A DNA stretch of 64,000 nucleotides from Gammaproteobacteria bacterium (GCA_021773555.1 JAJFKA010000012.1:62001-126000), one strand, 5' to 3'; positions 35,333 to 45,681 are shown, counted from the first letter of the stretch. Translations and numbers: made by a program. Notes: generated by a model from the sequence alone, not told the origin.

Positions 35333-36061
35333 TTATGCGCTTACGATCAAGGTTCCTTCGTTACCGCCGACAACAGCATCGCGCAGGGCTCCGGATTTCT
35401 CCATGGCGAAGACTCGCAACGGCATTTGGTGATCACGCGCCAGGCAGATTGCGGTCAGGTCCATGACACCGAGTTGTTTTTCCAGCACTTCATCGTAGGT
35501 AAGTCGATCATAGCGCGTGGCAGTCGGGTCAATCTCAGGGTCCGCAGAATAAACACCATCGACTTTCGTGGCCTTCAGCACCACATCCGCATCGATTTCG
35601 ATACCACGCAGACAAGCGGCCGAATCCGTTGTAAAAAACGGATTACCGGTACCCGCAGAAAATATTACGACATCCCCACCGACCAGATGTCGGATCGCTA
35701 ACCTGCGATCGTAGTGCTCGACAACTCCACTCATGGGAATCGCCGACATGACCACTGTGTGAATGTTAGCTCGCTCAAGTGCGTCGCGCATGGCCAGGGC
35801 ATTCATAACGGTTGCCAGCATCCCCATATGGTCGCCGGTGACCCGGTCCAGACCCGCCGCATTCAGTGCCGCGCCACGGAACAGATTACCCCCACCCACA
35901 ACAAGACCCACTTCTATGCCAATGCCAACGAGCTGTCCAATTTCCAGCGCAGTCCGGTCGAGCACCATCGGGTCAATACCAACGCCTTTGACACCCAGCG
36001 CTTCACCACTCAGTTTGAGCAGAATTCGCTTGTACTTTGGCGTGCCCTTGTTTTGTGGCAT
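35333..36061 (-). CDS. pyrH: UMP kinase
   Basis: Bacterial UMP kinase of 242 residues, amino acid kinase fold. Visible motifs are KLSGEALG near the N-terminus, VGGGNLFRG, and the UMP site around [16 protein letters not shown]. It makes UDP and is usually hexameric, activated by GTP and inhibited by UTP. Order tsf-pyrH-frr is conserved. Confidence 0.97.
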   Translation of the reverse strand: MPQNKGTPKYKRILLKLSGEALGVKGVGIDPMVLDRTALEIGQLVGIGIEVGLVVGGGNLFRGAALNAAGLDRVTGDHMGMLATVMNALAMRDALERANIHTVVMSAIPMSGVVEHYDRRLAIRHLVGGDVVIFSAGTGNPFFTTDSAACLRGIEIDADVVLKATKVDGVYSADPEIDPTATRYDRLTYDEVLEKQLGVMDLTAICLARDHQMPLRVFAMEKSGALRDAVVGGNEGTLIVSA

Positions 36062-36093
36062 AAGTATTCGATTCCGATAATGGCGACTTTAGC

Positions 36094-36948
36094 TCAGGAG
36101 AGTTGTTTGGCGACTTCTGTGGCGAAATCATCACCACCCTTGTCAATACCCTCGCCAACTTCGAAGCGAACAAACCGGGATACCGTTGCGCCCTGCTTTT
36201 TAAGCAGCGCGCCGACCCGGGTGTCACTATCCTTCACAAATGGCTGCTCGGTCAGACTGACTTCCTGAAGGTATTTGCGAACCCGGCCTTCAACCATCTT
36301 TTCCACTATTTCGGCTGGTTTACCACTGTCTGCGGCCTGGGCGGTGTAAATTTCCCGCTCTTTGGCAACCACATCAGCTGGCGCATCAGCGGGCGATACC
36401 ACGATCGGACTGGTCGCTGCGATATGCATCGCGATATCCCGCCCCAGATCATCGCTGCCACCGTCTATCGCCACCAGCACGCCGATTCGGCCGTTGGTAT
36501 GCAGGTAACTCGCGAGGTTGCCTTCAAACAGATCGGCTCTGCGAACTGAGCAGTTTTCACCGATGACCTGAACCAGATTTTCCCGCTCGGTCTCAAGTCC
36601 GGCGGCCAGCAATTTATCGATATCAGTCTCACCCGTTTCCAGGATTTTTTCAGTCACGGTAGTCACGAACTTCAAAAAGTTTTCGTCACGAGCAGCGAAA
36701 TCCGTTTCACAGTTCACTTCAGCGATGGCAGCGCGACTTCCGTCGGCAGACATTTTCATTCCGATGAGACCATCGCTGGCAATGCGTCCGGCTTTTTTTG
36801 CTGCTTTCAATCCACTGGATTTGCGCAGGTTTTCAATGGCCAGTTCCATGTCACCCTCGGATTCCACCAACGCCTTCTTGCAATCCATCATGCCAAGTCC
36901 GGTACGCTCCCGGAGTTCTTTTACCATCGATGCTGATACTGCAGCCAT
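36094..36948 (-). CDS. tsf: Elongation factor Ts
   Basis: EF-Ts of 284 residues. The N-terminal UBA-like domain has VKELRERTGLGMMDCKKAL, and the core begins near NCETDFAARDENF, both family signatures. It exchanges GDP for GTP on EF-Tu. A strong hairpin in the 100-base gap separates it from rpsB. Confidence 0.97.
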   Translation of the reverse strand: MAAVSASMVKELRERTGLGMMDCKKALVESEGDMELAIENLRKSSGLKAAKKAGRIASDGLIGMKMSADGSRAAIAEVNCETDFAARDENFLKFVTTVTEKILETGETDIDKLLAAGLETERENLVQVIGENCSVRRADLFEGNLASYLHTNGRIGVLVAIDGGSDDLGRDIAMHIAATSPIVVSPADAPADVVAKEREIYTAQAADSGKPAEIVEKMVEGRVRKYLQEVSLTEQPFVKDSDTRVGALLKKQGATVSRFVRFEVGEGIDKGGDDFATEVAKQLS

Positions 36949-36980
36949 CCTGATCCTCTCTCTTCTCTATTCTGGATTAA

Positions 36981-37023
36981 TCGATAGCCGCCAGCCTTCC
37001 TGCTGGTTAGCTGGCGCTATCGA
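36981..37023 (-). promoter_or_regulatory. Hairpin between rpsB and tsf (attenuator candidate)
   Basis: TCGATAG and CGCCAGC pair with GCTGGCG and CTATCGA, a 14-bp stem interrupted by one bulged base, with a 14-base apical loop. No T-run follows on the minus strand, so partial attenuation or mRNA processing is more likely than full termination. A transcript drop between rpsB and tsf is known in E. coli. Confidence 0.6.
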
Positions 37024-37048
37024 AGAATCAATTGTCTACTTTTTACAG

Positions 37049-37930
37049 TTAAGCGGCAGGCGTCTCTGAATCTTCGACCGCGGGCGCGGCTTGCGTTTCT
37101 ACCGCCGCAACTTCCGGCGCAGCCTGAACTTCTTCCGCTGCAACTTCTGGTTCTGCCGCTGAAACTGGCTCTGCAACCACTGCCGTTTCAAGCGCAGCCT
37201 CGTCGCCAGTTACTTCAACAAAGTCGTCGACACTGACGCCGCCCTCGAATTCTGCCTTCCCGGATAACGCCGCGTCAGCAATTGCGCTGACAAACAATCG
37301 GATCGAGCGAATCGCATCGTCATTACCAGGAATTACGAAATCAACACCGTCGGGATTACTGTTGGTGTCCACAATACCGACCACGGGAATGCCCAGCTTC
37401 TGCGCTTCAGTGATGGCAATTCGTTCGTGATCTACGTCAACGACGAAAATCACATCAGGTAAGCCACCCATTTCCTTAATACCACCAAGGCTGCGCTCAA
37501 GTTTTTCCAGATCACGTCGTCTGGACAGTGCTTCTTTCTTGGTCAGTTTTTCGAAGGTACCATCGGCAGCCTGGCTCTCTAGTTCACGTAAGCGGCGAAT
37601 TGACTGTCGGATAGTCTTGTAATTGGTGAGCATACCGCCGAGCCACCTCTTATCTACATAAGGCATACCGCTCCGGGTCGCTTCCTCTTTGACGACTTTC
37701 CCAGCGCTGCGCTTGGTGCCAACAAACAGGATTTTGTTGCGTTTCGACGCAACGCCACGAACGTACTCGCTCGCTTCGTTCAGCGCCGGTACGGTCTTTT
37801 CAAGATTGATGATGTGGATATTATTTCTGGCCCCAAAAATGTAATCGTCCATTTTGGGATTCCAGTATCTGGTCTGATGACCGAAGTGTGCACCTGCTTC
37901 CAGCAGATCACGCATGGATACGCTATTCAT
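37049..37930 (-). CDS. rpsB: 30S ribosomal protein S2
   Basis: S2 of 293 residues. The core matches the family ([59 protein letters not shown]). After about residue 237 there is a roughly 55-residue tail made almost only of Ala, Glu, Val and Pro that E. coli S2 (241 residues) lacks. Such acidic tails occur in some relatives and are probably disordered. Confidence 0.97.
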   Translation of the reverse strand: MNSVSMRDLLEAGAHFGHQTRYWNPKMDDYIFGARNNIHIINLEKTVPALNEASEYVRGVASKRNKILFVGTKRSAGKVVKEEATRSGMPYVDKRWLGGMLTNYKTIRQSIRRLRELESQAADGTFEKLTKKEALSRRRDLEKLERSLGGIKEMGGLPDVIFVVDVDHERIAITEAQKLGIPVVGIVDTNSNPDGVDFVIPGNDDAIRSIRLFVSAIADAALSGKAEFEGGVSVDDFVEVTGDEAALETAVVAEPVSAAEPEVAAEEVQAAPEVAAVETQAAPAVEDSETPAA

Positions 37931-38104
37931 GTTGACTCCAATGTTTGGGTTCAGCCTCCACCTACCCCATGATCCAACCAGATAACTGGCACCCGAATCA
38001 TGTGTCGGTAAGTGTGAGAATTTTTGGCCGGTGAATCAGCCCCATAAGGTTGACCACTGGCACGTCGTTTAATTTCTCCTGCCAACGTTGCTGACAGGCC
38101 GCGC
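37931..38104 (-). promoter_or_regulatory. rpsB 5' leader
   Basis: About 165 bases separate the predicted transcription start near 38097 from the rpsB ATG. Long S2 leaders in gammaproteobacteria carry a site through which S2 represses its own synthesis; the length fits, but I cannot fold it confidently by eye. The rest of the rpsB-map gap (38134-38261) shows only a 5-bp hairpin CCACC/GGTGG near 38175. Confidence 0.4.
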
Positions 38105-38133
38105 TTTATACCATAAAAGCCCCGCCAATCCAA
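38105..38133 (-). promoter_or_regulatory. Sigma-70 promoter of rpsB-tsf with GC-rich discriminator
   Basis: On the minus strand a -35 TTGGAT (38133-38128) and -10 TATAAA (38110-38105) are exactly 17 bases apart. The -10 is followed by GCGCGGCC, a GC-rich discriminator of the kind that makes ribosomal promoters sensitive to ppGpp. Confidence 0.7.
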
Positions 38134-38261
38134 CTTTAACGGCGCCTGAACACTGCTGAATCAGGCATCTATCCACCTGCCTGGTGGCGGGCAAACGCTA
38201 GCCGGAATAGATTCTGATATAGTTGGCATCCCTTGCCAGCCACGAATTTAACCATAGTGTT

Positions 38262-39044
38262 ATGACCATAAACCTTAAAACACCTGAAGAAATCGAGAAA
38301 ATGCGAACCGTTGGTGCGCTGGCAGGTGCGCAGCTCGAAATGATCGAAGCACATATCCAACCCGGGATCAGTACCGGAGAGCTCGATCGCATATGCCATG
38401 AGTTCACGGTGAACGAACAGGATGCCATCCCAGCGCCGCTAAATTACCGGGGCTTCCCAAAATCCATTTGTACTTCTGTCAATCACGTGGTTTGTCATGG
38501 CATTCCGTCCGATGACAAGATTCTCAAAAATGGCGATGTTATTAACATTGATGTCACCCTCTTGAAAGACGGGTACCACGGAGATACCAGTAAAACGTTT
38601 ATCGTCGGAAAACCTAACGTGCTGGCTGAACGACTGGTCAGGATTTGCCAGGAGAGCCTGTATCTGGGTATTTCCGCCGTAAAACCAGGTGGTCATCTGG
38701 GTGATATCGGGCATGTTATCCAGAGCCATGCGGAGAAAAATCGTTTTTCCGTCGTTCGCGAGTATTGTGGTCATGGTATCGGTACGATTTTCCACGACGA
38801 GCCACAGGTGCTCCACTACGGCAGAGCTGGTACGGGTGTTGAGTTGAAACCCGGCATGACGTTCACCATTGAACCGATGATCAACGCCGGTCGAGCCGCA
38901 GTGAAATTACTACCGGACGACTGGACAGTGGTGACGAAGGATCACAAACTGACAGCACAATGGGAACACACGATTCTGGTAACCGAATCGGGTTACGAAA
39001 TCCTGACCCATCGCAGCGACGACACTATTGCTCGCTGTGGTTAG
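38262..39044 (+). CDS. map: Methionine aminopeptidase, type I
   Basis: MetAP of 260 residues from the ATG at 38262; a TTG at 38223 would add 13 residues not seen in the family. It starts MTINLKTPEEIEKMR. The metal residues lie in NIDVTLLKDGYHGDTSKTF, GHGIG, FTIEPM and WEHTI. It removes initiator Met. Divergent from rpsB and upstream of glnD, as in pseudomonads. Confidence 0.97.
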   Translation: MTINLKTPEEIEKMRTVGALAGAQLEMIEAHIQPGISTGELDRICHEFTVNEQDAIPAPLNYRGFPKSICTSVNHVVCHGIPSDDKILKNGDVINIDVTLLKDGYHGDTSKTFIVGKPNVLAERLVRICQESLYLGISAVKPGGHLGDIGHVIQSHAEKNRFSVVREYCGHGIGTIFHDEPQVLHYGRAGTGVELKPGMTFTIEPMINAGRAAVKLLPDDWTVVTKDHKLTAQWEHTILVTESGYEILTHRSDDTIARCG

Positions 39045-39091
39045 AAACTCGTGATTAGAAATCATCGCGCTGCCGCAAAGGGCAAACTGAC

Positions 39092-41794
39092 ATGATCGTT
39101 GCGGCAATCGAGCATCTGGAAACTGAACTGGCTGTTACGAAACAGCCAATTCCGCTGTTTAAAGAGGCGCTCCTCGCGAACCAGGAAAGCCTCAAGGCAC
39201 GATTCGACGCCGGGGAAGATGCGGACCGACTGGTTCACGACAAAGCTGCATTCATGGACGAAATTATGCGCCTTGCCTGGGCGCGATTCGCATGGGATGA
39301 AAATAGCAGGAGCTGGTTAAAGAATCGGATATCTTTACTCGCGGTCGGCGGCTACGGACGGCGTGAACTCCATCCTCATTCAGATATTGACCTGCTGATT
39401 CTCCTGCAACGCAGCAGCTATCAGCACCATGCAGCGAATATCCAGTCATTCCTGACGCTGCTCTGGGACATTGGACTTGAAGTCGGCCATAGCGTGCGCT
39501 CACTGAAAGAGTGCAGATCCCAGGCTAAAAACGATGTGACCGTGCTCACCGCGATGATGGAGTCCCGGACTATCTGTGGCGATGATGCACTTCGCAAAAA
39601 AATGAATGATGCGACCGGCGCTAACCGAATCTGGCCGCCGGATGCTTTCTATCATGCGAAGAAAGAAGAACAGGCAGAACGTCACCAGAAGTCGCAACAT
39701 ACAGAGTACAGCCTTGAGCCTAATGTAAAGACCTCTCCCGGAGGACTACGCGACATCCAGACAGTAATGTGGATTGCCCGGCGGAATTTCGGATCTGTCG
39801 ATTTTGAGGATCTGGTTGATCGCGCTTTCCTCACCAGGGCGGAGAAAGAGGTGCTCACGGATGGCCGCAAGTTTCTCTGGAAGATTCGTTTCGGCCTGCA
39901 TCTGATTGCGGGGAGAGAGGATGATCGACTGCTCTTTGAGCACCAGCGTCAGCTCGCCGCCATGTTCGGCTATACCGACGGAGACCAGCTCGCCGTAGAG
40001 CAGTTCATGCAGGACTACTATCGAACTGCGCACGAGGTCAGCGCCACCAACGAATTGCTACTGCAGCATTTTGATGAGGACATCGTCCGTTCGTCCGAAC
40101 GCGCCAGACTTGCCCCCATCAATGATCGTTTCCGGACGCGAAATGATTATCTGGAAACGACTTCTGATGAGGTGTTCCTGAAGTACCCGCCCGCGTTACT
40201 GGAAATGTTTGTGATTCTCGGCGCAAGCGAGACGATCAAAGGTGTCCGGGCCGAAACTATTCGGCTGGTAAAACGCCATGTGGTTCTGATTGACGACGAG
40301 TTCCGTCACAACGCGGATGCGACCCGACTTTTCCTTGAACTCCTCAACTCAGCGAATCATTTGTTCACGCAACTACGCCGGATGGCGCGTTACGGAATCC
40401 TCGGAGCTTACCTGCCAGAGTTCGAGCGTGTCATTGGACAAATGCAGTTCGATCTATTTCATGCCTACACTGTCGATGCACACACCTTGCAGGTAGTGCG
40501 TAATATGCGACGGTTCCGCTATAAAAATCAGGAACAGCAGTTTCCTGTTGCAGCACATATACATCATCGATTACCCAAAGTGGAACTGCTGTATGTGGCG
40601 GGTCTGTACCATGACATCGCCAAGGGCCAGGGGGGCGATCATTCAGAACTGGGTATCGCTGTCGCAGAGGCGTTTTGCAAACGCCACAATCTTGGTACCT
40701 GGGATACCAATCTGGTTTGCTGGCTGGTCAAGCATCACCTGGTCATGTCCACAACGGCGCAGCGAAAAGATATACAGGACCCGGAGGTAATTCACGAATT
40801 TGCCTTGCTCGTGCAGGACCAGGTTCGTCTTGATTACCTCTACGCGCTTACCGTCGCTGACATCAACGCGACCAATCCCACGCTCTGGAATGGCTGGCGG
40901 GCATCACTGATGAGGCAGCTTTACCTTGAGACCAAGCGAACCTTGCGGCAGGGACTTGAGACCCATGTGGATCGCGAGCACTACATTACCGAAACCCAAA
41001 ATCGGGCAATCGAACGGCTCACCGAAAAATCCATTGCAGAAGCAACCATCCGATCAATCTGGAAGGGGCTGGATGACGACTATTTCGTTCGGGATTCTGT
41101 CAATGATATTGTCTGGCACACGGAAGCCATACTGCAACACAGACAAACCGGGGAACAAGGCCCGCTCATTGCGATTCGCGACGATGTCAGCCGACGACGT
41201 GCAGACGCAGGTGCCACGTACATTTTTATTCACCGCGAGATCACGCGAACTCTTTTCGTATCGATCACTACTGCATTGGACCAGCTGGCGTTAAACATTG
41301 TTGACGCCAGAATTCCGGGATCAGCCAGCAATCTGTCTTTTTATACATTCGTTGTGCTCGAAGCCGACGGACAGCCAGTCGGGGAAAAGACCAGCCGCAT
41401 CGATCGTATCCGCTCAACGCTGCTAAAGTACATGCAAAGCGAATCAAAGCAGCAGCCTTCACGACGGCGCGCGCCCCGCAGCCTGAGACAGTTCAAATTC
41501 AAAACAGAAGTTTCCCTGCGCACGGATCCGAGCAACGAATATTCAATTCTGGAGATAGCCGCCGCCGACCGACCCGGTTTGCTCTCGGTACTGGCTAACA
41601 TATTTGCTGACCAGGATATCACCGTGCTCAATGCACGGATTACTACCCTTGGAGAACGGGTAGAAGATGTTTTCCACATTACCAATGGTGAAGGCAATCC
41701 CATCACTGACCCGGCAGCGCAGCAGGTCCTGCAATTGCGCATTAGCGATGAACTTGATGACCATTTAGATCAGGTGGAAAAGATAGCGGTGTAG
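39092..41794 (+). CDS. glnD: Bifunctional PII uridylyltransferase/uridylyl-removing enzyme
   Basis: GlnD of 900 residues. The nucleotidyltransferase site is GGYGRRELHPHSDIDLLIL (about residues 85-105), the HD-type uridylyl-removing site is LYHDIAKGQGGDHSELG (near 505), and two ACT domains at the C-terminus (about 710-900) sense glutamine. It modifies PII to control nitrogen assimilation. It is followed by dapC after two bases. Confidence 0.97.
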   Translation: MIVAAIEHLETELAVTKQPIPLFKEALLANQESLKARFDAGEDADRLVHDKAAFMDEIMRLAWARFAWDENSRSWLKNRISLLAVGGYGRRELHPHSDIDLLILLQRSSYQHHAANIQSFLTLLWDIGLEVGHSVRSLKECRSQAKNDVTVLTAMMESRTICGDDALRKKMNDATGANRIWPPDAFYHAKKEEQAERHQKSQHTEYSLEPNVKTSPGGLRDIQTVMWIARRNFGSVDFEDLVDRAFLTRAEKEVLTDGRKFLWKIRFGLHLIAGREDDRLLFEHQRQLAAMFGYTDGDQLAVEQFMQDYYRTAHEVSATNELLLQHFDEDIVRSSERARLAPINDRFRTRNDYLETTSDEVFLKYPPALLEMFVILGASETIKGVRAETIRLVKRHVVLIDDEFRHNADATRLFLELLNSANHLFTQLRRMARYGILGAYLPEFERVIGQMQFDLFHAYTVDAHTLQVVRNMRRFRYKNQEQQFPVAAHIHHRLPKVELLYVAGLYHDIAKGQGGDHSELGIAVAEAFCKRHNLGTWDTNLVCWLVKHHLVMSTTAQRKDIQDPEVIHEFALLVQDQVRLDYLYALTVADINATNPTLWNGWRASLMRQLYLETKRTLRQGLETHVDREHYITETQNRAIERLTEKSIAEATIRSIWKGLDDDYFVRDSVNDIVWHTEAILQHRQTGEQGPLIAIRDDVSRRRADAGATYIFIHREITRTLFVSITTALDQLALNIVDARIPGSASNLSFYTFVVLEADGQPVGEKTSRIDRIRSTLLKYMQSESKQQPSRRRAPRSLRQFKFKTEVSLRTDPSNEYSILEIAAADRPGLLSVLANIFADQDITVLNARITTLGERVEDVFHITNGEGNPITDPAAQQVLQLRISDELDDHLDQVEKIAV

Positions 41795-41796
41795 GT

Positions 41797-42996
41797 ATGA
41801 ATCCCTGGCTCGACAAATTAAACCCTTATCCGTTCGAACGTCTCACTGCGCTGCTTGCGGATGTTGCTGTTCCCTCGGACAGGTCGCTGATTCCATTGTC
41901 TTTGGGCGAACCTAAAGGACGTGCGCCGAAGTTCATCCTGAATGCAGCTACCGACATTGATCTGGTTACCCGGGGACTCGCAACTTATCCCCCAACCCGC
42001 GGCCTTCCGGAACTGCGTAGTGCCATCGCCGGATTCGTCACTCGCAGGTTCAAGCTACAGTCCATTGATCCTGAAAGCCAGGTGCTCCCGGTTAGTGGAA
42101 CTCGCGAAGCGCTTTTCTCCTTCGCACAGGCAGTCATCGATAATAGTCGGCCGGCACTAACACTGATGCCCAATCCATTCTACCAGATCTACGAAGGTGC
42201 GGCGCTGCTCGCCGGCAGCTCGCCGCGGTATGTCCCCTGCCTTGCAGAAACCGACTTCAATCCGGACTTTTCGTGCATCAGTGAACAGGAGTGGCGAGAC
42301 TGTCAGCTTCTTTATCTGTGTACGCCTGGCAATCCCAGTGGTTCAATCATGTCAATTGAGCAACTACAGACGTTGATCAAATTGTCCGATGAGCACAACT
42401 TCGTTATAGCGTCCGACGAATGCTACTCAGAAATATACGACGACGAGCGTAATCCACCGGCTGGAATCCTTGAGGCAGCCGCGGCCATGGGCCGGCATGA
42501 TTTTAAAAACTGTATCGCCTTCAACAGCCTGTCAAAACGATCGAACCTGCCCGGCCTTCGTTCCGGTTATGTCTGTGGTGACGCTGGTATCGTTGCGAAG
42601 TTTCTGTTGTATCGCACTTATCACGGTGCAGCGATGCCGGTGCACAATCAGCTCATCAGTGCCGCCGCCTGGAACGATGAGCACCACGTTGTCGAAAATC
42701 GCAGCGCCTACCGGTTAAAATTCGACGTTGTGCTCGAGATTCTTAAAGATGTCTGGCCCATGCGTAAACCCCCTGCGAGCTTCTACCTGTGGCCGGAAAC
42801 GCCATTCGAGGATACCGAATTTACTCGCCGTCTGATGGCCATTGCGCATGTCAAAGTGGTACCCGGCTCCTTCCTCTCGCGCACCAGCGAGGGCATCAAC
42901 CCAGGTGCGATGAGAGTGCGACTGGCCCTTGTGGCCGAGGTAGAAGAATGTGCGGAGGCTGCGCAGCGAATTAAGGACAGTTGGGCAGCTTTGTAA
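41797..42996 (+). CDS. dapC: Succinyldiaminopimelate transaminase
   Basis: PLP aminotransferase of 399 residues. LCTPGNPSG and SDECYSEIY contact the cofactor, and the Schiff-base Lys is in NSLSKRSNLPGLRSGY. The family start MNPWLDKLNPYPFERL is characteristic of DapC. It makes N-succinyl-LL-diaminopimelate, and its position between glnD and dapD/dapE supports the role. Confidence 0.93.
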   Translation: MNPWLDKLNPYPFERLTALLADVAVPSDRSLIPLSLGEPKGRAPKFILNAATDIDLVTRGLATYPPTRGLPELRSAIAGFVTRRFKLQSIDPESQVLPVSGTREALFSFAQAVIDNSRPALTLMPNPFYQIYEGAALLAGSSPRYVPCLAETDFNPDFSCISEQEWRDCQLLYLCTPGNPSGSIMSIEQLQTLIKLSDEHNFVIASDECYSEIYDDERNPPAGILEAAAAMGRHDFKNCIAFNSLSKRSNLPGLRSGYVCGDAGIVAKFLLYRTYHGAAMPVHNQLISAAAWNDEHHVVENRSAYRLKFDVVLEILKDVWPMRKPPASFYLWPETPFEDTEFTRRLMAIAHVKVVPGSFLSRTSEGINPGAMRVRLALVAEVEECAEAAQRIKDSWAAL

Positions 42997-43063
42997 TAAC
43001 GCCTACTACAGGCATCCATAAGTCGTCATAATGGGCGACGAAAAAAACTAATCGGACATCACT

Positions 43064-44080
43064 ATGTACAGCCTCGCCTTCGGTATCGGTACCCGAAATT
43101 CAAATATGGAATGGCTTGAAGTTTATTTCCCGCGGCCCCTCCTGAAACCTGACGAGTCCATTGTCAGGGAAATATCAAAGATACTCGGTTATCAGGGCGG
43201 TAACCAGGACATCGACCTTGATGATGCCCTTCTGGCGCAATTGCGCGATGCGGTTAGCGACATCGACCAGAAGAAATTACTGGCAGAGATGATAGGCTCG
43301 CAAAAACCGTGCGTCGCCACCTTGCTGGAATCCGACGATGCCCTGACGACCACGCCGGAAACTTACCTGAAACTGCATTTACTATCGCATCGCTTCCGGC
43401 TTCCGAATGAACAAAATCTCACCGACATTTACGCCCGACTGCCCAATGTCGCCTGGACCGATATCGGTGCTGTAGATCCGCAGGAGTTACCAGCTTTGCA
43501 GCTACAGGCAAGAAAACAGGGACGGGTTATCGAGGTCGCCGGCATCGACAAGTTTCCAAAAATGACCAACTATGTGGTGCCATCGGGCGTTCGTATTGCG
43601 CACTCAGCAAGGGTCCGTCTCGGCGCCTACCTTGGCGAGGGAACCACCATCATGCATGAGGGCCTGGTCAATTTTAACGCCGGCACAATTGGCCCCAACA
43701 TGGTTGAGGGGAGGGTTTCCCAGGGAGTACTGCTTGATTCGGGAACCGATCTTGGTGGCAGTGGTTCCACCATGGGCACCTTGTCGGGTGGCGGGACTAT
43801 TATTGTCAGCATTGGCAAGGACTGTCTGATTGGTGCAAATGCCGGGTGTGGAATCTCCCTTGGGGACAGATGCACGATCGAGGCCGGTTTGTACATTACC
43901 GCAGGCACCATCGTCCAGTTGCTGGACGAAAACAGGGAGTTCGTTAAGAAAGCGAAGGCACGGGAATTGTCCGGCCAATCCGATATGTTGTTTATTCGGA
44001 ATTCGCAGACCGGACAGGTGGAGTGCAGGACTAACAAGAAAGCCATCTCCCTGAACGATTCATTGCATCAGCATAACTAA
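43064..44080 (+). CDS. dapD: 2,3,4,5-tetrahydropyridine-2,6-dicarboxylate N-succinyltransferase
   Basis: DapD of 338 residues, the longer pseudomonad-type form. The C-terminal half is a left-handed beta helix; recognised runs are GAYLGEGTTIMHEGLVNFNA and MVEGRVSQGVLL, with GANAGCGISLGDRC. It uses succinyl-CoA in the succinylase branch of lysine synthesis. A hairpin GCGGTC...GACCGC follows around 44090-44115. Confidence 0.95.
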   Translation: MYSLAFGIGTRNSNMEWLEVYFPRPLLKPDESIVREISKILGYQGGNQDIDLDDALLAQLRDAVSDIDQKKLLAEMIGSQKPCVATLLESDDALTTTPETYLKLHLLSHRFRLPNEQNLTDIYARLPNVAWTDIGAVDPQELPALQLQARKQGRVIEVAGIDKFPKMTNYVVPSGVRIAHSARVRLGAYLGEGTTIMHEGLVNFNAGTIGPNMVEGRVSQGVLLDSGTDLGGSGSTMGTLSGGGTIIVSIGKDCLIGANAGCGISLGDRCTIEAGLYITAGTIVQLLDENREFVKKAKARELSGQSDMLFIRNSQTGQVECRTNKKAISLNDSLHQHN

Positions 44081-44134
44081 CAGCGGTCAGGTTAACGACC
44101 CCGTCAGACCGCGGCATCATTGTGAGCAAACATC

Positions 44135-45295
44135 GTGGACACAGATCGATCAATAGCGGATTCAGAAACCCTGGCAATCGCCCGGGAACTCATCAGCCGG
44201 GAATCCATCTCCCCGCATGATGCGGGTTGTCAGGAAGTCATAGCACGCTACCTCGCAGACCTCGGGTTCACTATCGAGCAGATGGTCTTTACGGACGTGA
44301 CCAACCTCTGGGCAACTCACGAGGGCTCTGAGGCCGGGCCGGTATTTGCCTTTGCGGGCCATACTGACGTGGTGCCCACAGGACCGTTATCCAGTTGGCA
44401 GACCGACCCGTTTGAGCCGACGCTGAAGGACGGGATGTTGTACGGTCGTGGCGCTGCAGATATGAAAGGTTCTCTCGCGGCCATGCTCACAGCGGTGAAA
44501 CGCTTTCTTGAAGAAAACGCCCGACACAAAGGGACCATTGCATTCCTGATCACCAGCGATGAAGAAGCTGATGCAATAAACGGTACTGCAAAAGTAATGG
44601 AGACGCTCGGCAGCCGCGGAGTCGCAATCGAATGGTGCATCGTCGGTGAACCATCAAGTTCAGAGCTCCTCGGCGATGTGGTCCGTATTGGCAGACGAGG
44701 ATCACTGAACGGAACTCTCAAGGTTCTCGGACAACAGGGCCATGTTGCCTACCCGCTCGACGCCGTGAATCCGATTCACGAGAGTCTGCAGGCACTAGCC
44801 GACTTAGCGGCGGTCACCTGGGATGAAGGTAACGAACGTTTCCCGCCCACGTCGATGCAGATCTCCAACATTCATGCCGGAATGGGTGTAAACAACGTGA
44901 TCCCTGGCGAACTGGAAGTTGTCTTTAACCTTCGGTTTTCGACGGAATCCACCGAGGCCTCGCTGAAAAGCAGAACCCATGCCGTGCTGGATGCCTACAA
45001 ATTCGATTACCAGCTTGACTGGTCGCTTTCGGGGAATCCATTTATGACCCATGACGGCGCCCTGATAGAAGCTGTGCAGACGACGCTATCTGAGCGAGCA
45101 GGCATGAATACGGAGCTCTCTACATCCGGGGGCACCTCGGATGGACGGTTCATTGCACCTACCGGGACCCAGGTGGTTGAGCTCGGTCCCTGCAACAAGA
45201 CAATTCATAAAATTGACGAATGCGTATCAATCGCGGATTTGAATGAACTGTCTCAGATCTACTCGCAGATACTGGAGAAACTAGTTCGCTCATGA
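44135..45295 (+). CDS. dapE: Succinyl-diaminopimelate desuccinylase
   Basis: M20 metallopeptidase-family enzyme of 386 residues. Metal ligands lie in FAGHTDVVPTG, GRGAADMKG and SDEEADA, and the dimerisation/lid domain contains RIGRRGSLNG. It yields LL-diaminopimelate for lysine and peptidoglycan. Its stop overlaps the next start (ATGA). Confidence 0.96.
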   Translation: MDTDRSIADSETLAIARELISRESISPHDAGCQEVIARYLADLGFTIEQMVFTDVTNLWATHEGSEAGPVFAFAGHTDVVPTGPLSSWQTDPFEPTLKDGMLYGRGAADMKGSLAAMLTAVKRFLEENARHKGTIAFLITSDEEADAINGTAKVMETLGSRGVAIEWCIVGEPSSSELLGDVVRIGRRGSLNGTLKVLGQQGHVAYPLDAVNPIHESLQALADLAAVTWDEGNERFPPTSMQISNIHAGMGVNNVIPGELEVVFNLRFSTESTEASLKSRTHAVLDAYKFDYQLDWSLSGNPFMTHDGALIEAVQTTLSERAGMNTELSTSGGTSDGRFIAPTGTQVVELGPCNKTIHKIDECVSIADLNELSQIYSQILEKLVRS

Positions 45296-45681
45296 CCGAC
45301 GCTTTCCCCGATATAGAGGTATACATCAAACAACCTGCGCTCGATGCCCTCCTGGCATTTTTCGACAAGTACTTTGATGACTGCAGCAATATTGCTTCCA
45401 CGGATTCAAACTGCAAGGAAATTTCCCTGACCGCCGGTAGTGTCCAGATTCCCTGTGTGGTCACTTTCGAGGCCGTTAAAGGCGGCTTTGCCTCGGTGTG
45501 GTTTAAATCAGCTGCGACTCCCTGGCGCAACGATATCGATTGCGCACGTGACGCCTATCAAACACTCCAGCGAGAGGTACGTTGCAGCATGGGTTCCTGG
45601 GACACCGAAGAGCAGGAACATGAAGAGCGCTGGTTTTGCATTGATGCGGGGGGCGAATCAGAAATACGCTGGCACACATGA
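45292..45681 (+). CDS. Conserved-looking hypothetical protein between dapE and gspN
   Basis: Protein of 129 residues with four-base ATGA overlaps to both dapE upstream and gspN downstream, so it is translated as part of the chain and is real. It is acidic, has no signal peptide or TM segment, and holds several Cys and Trp residues (SVWFKSAATPW, RWFCIDAGGE). Pattern suggests a small alpha/beta cytoplasmic protein. I recognise no family. Confidence 0.75.
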   Translation: MTDAFPDIEVYIKQPALDALLAFFDKYFDDCSNIASTDSNCKEISLTAGSVQIPCVVTFEAVKGGFASVWFKSAATPWRNDIDCARDAYQTLQREVRCSMGSWDTEEQEHEERWFCIDAGGESEIRWHT

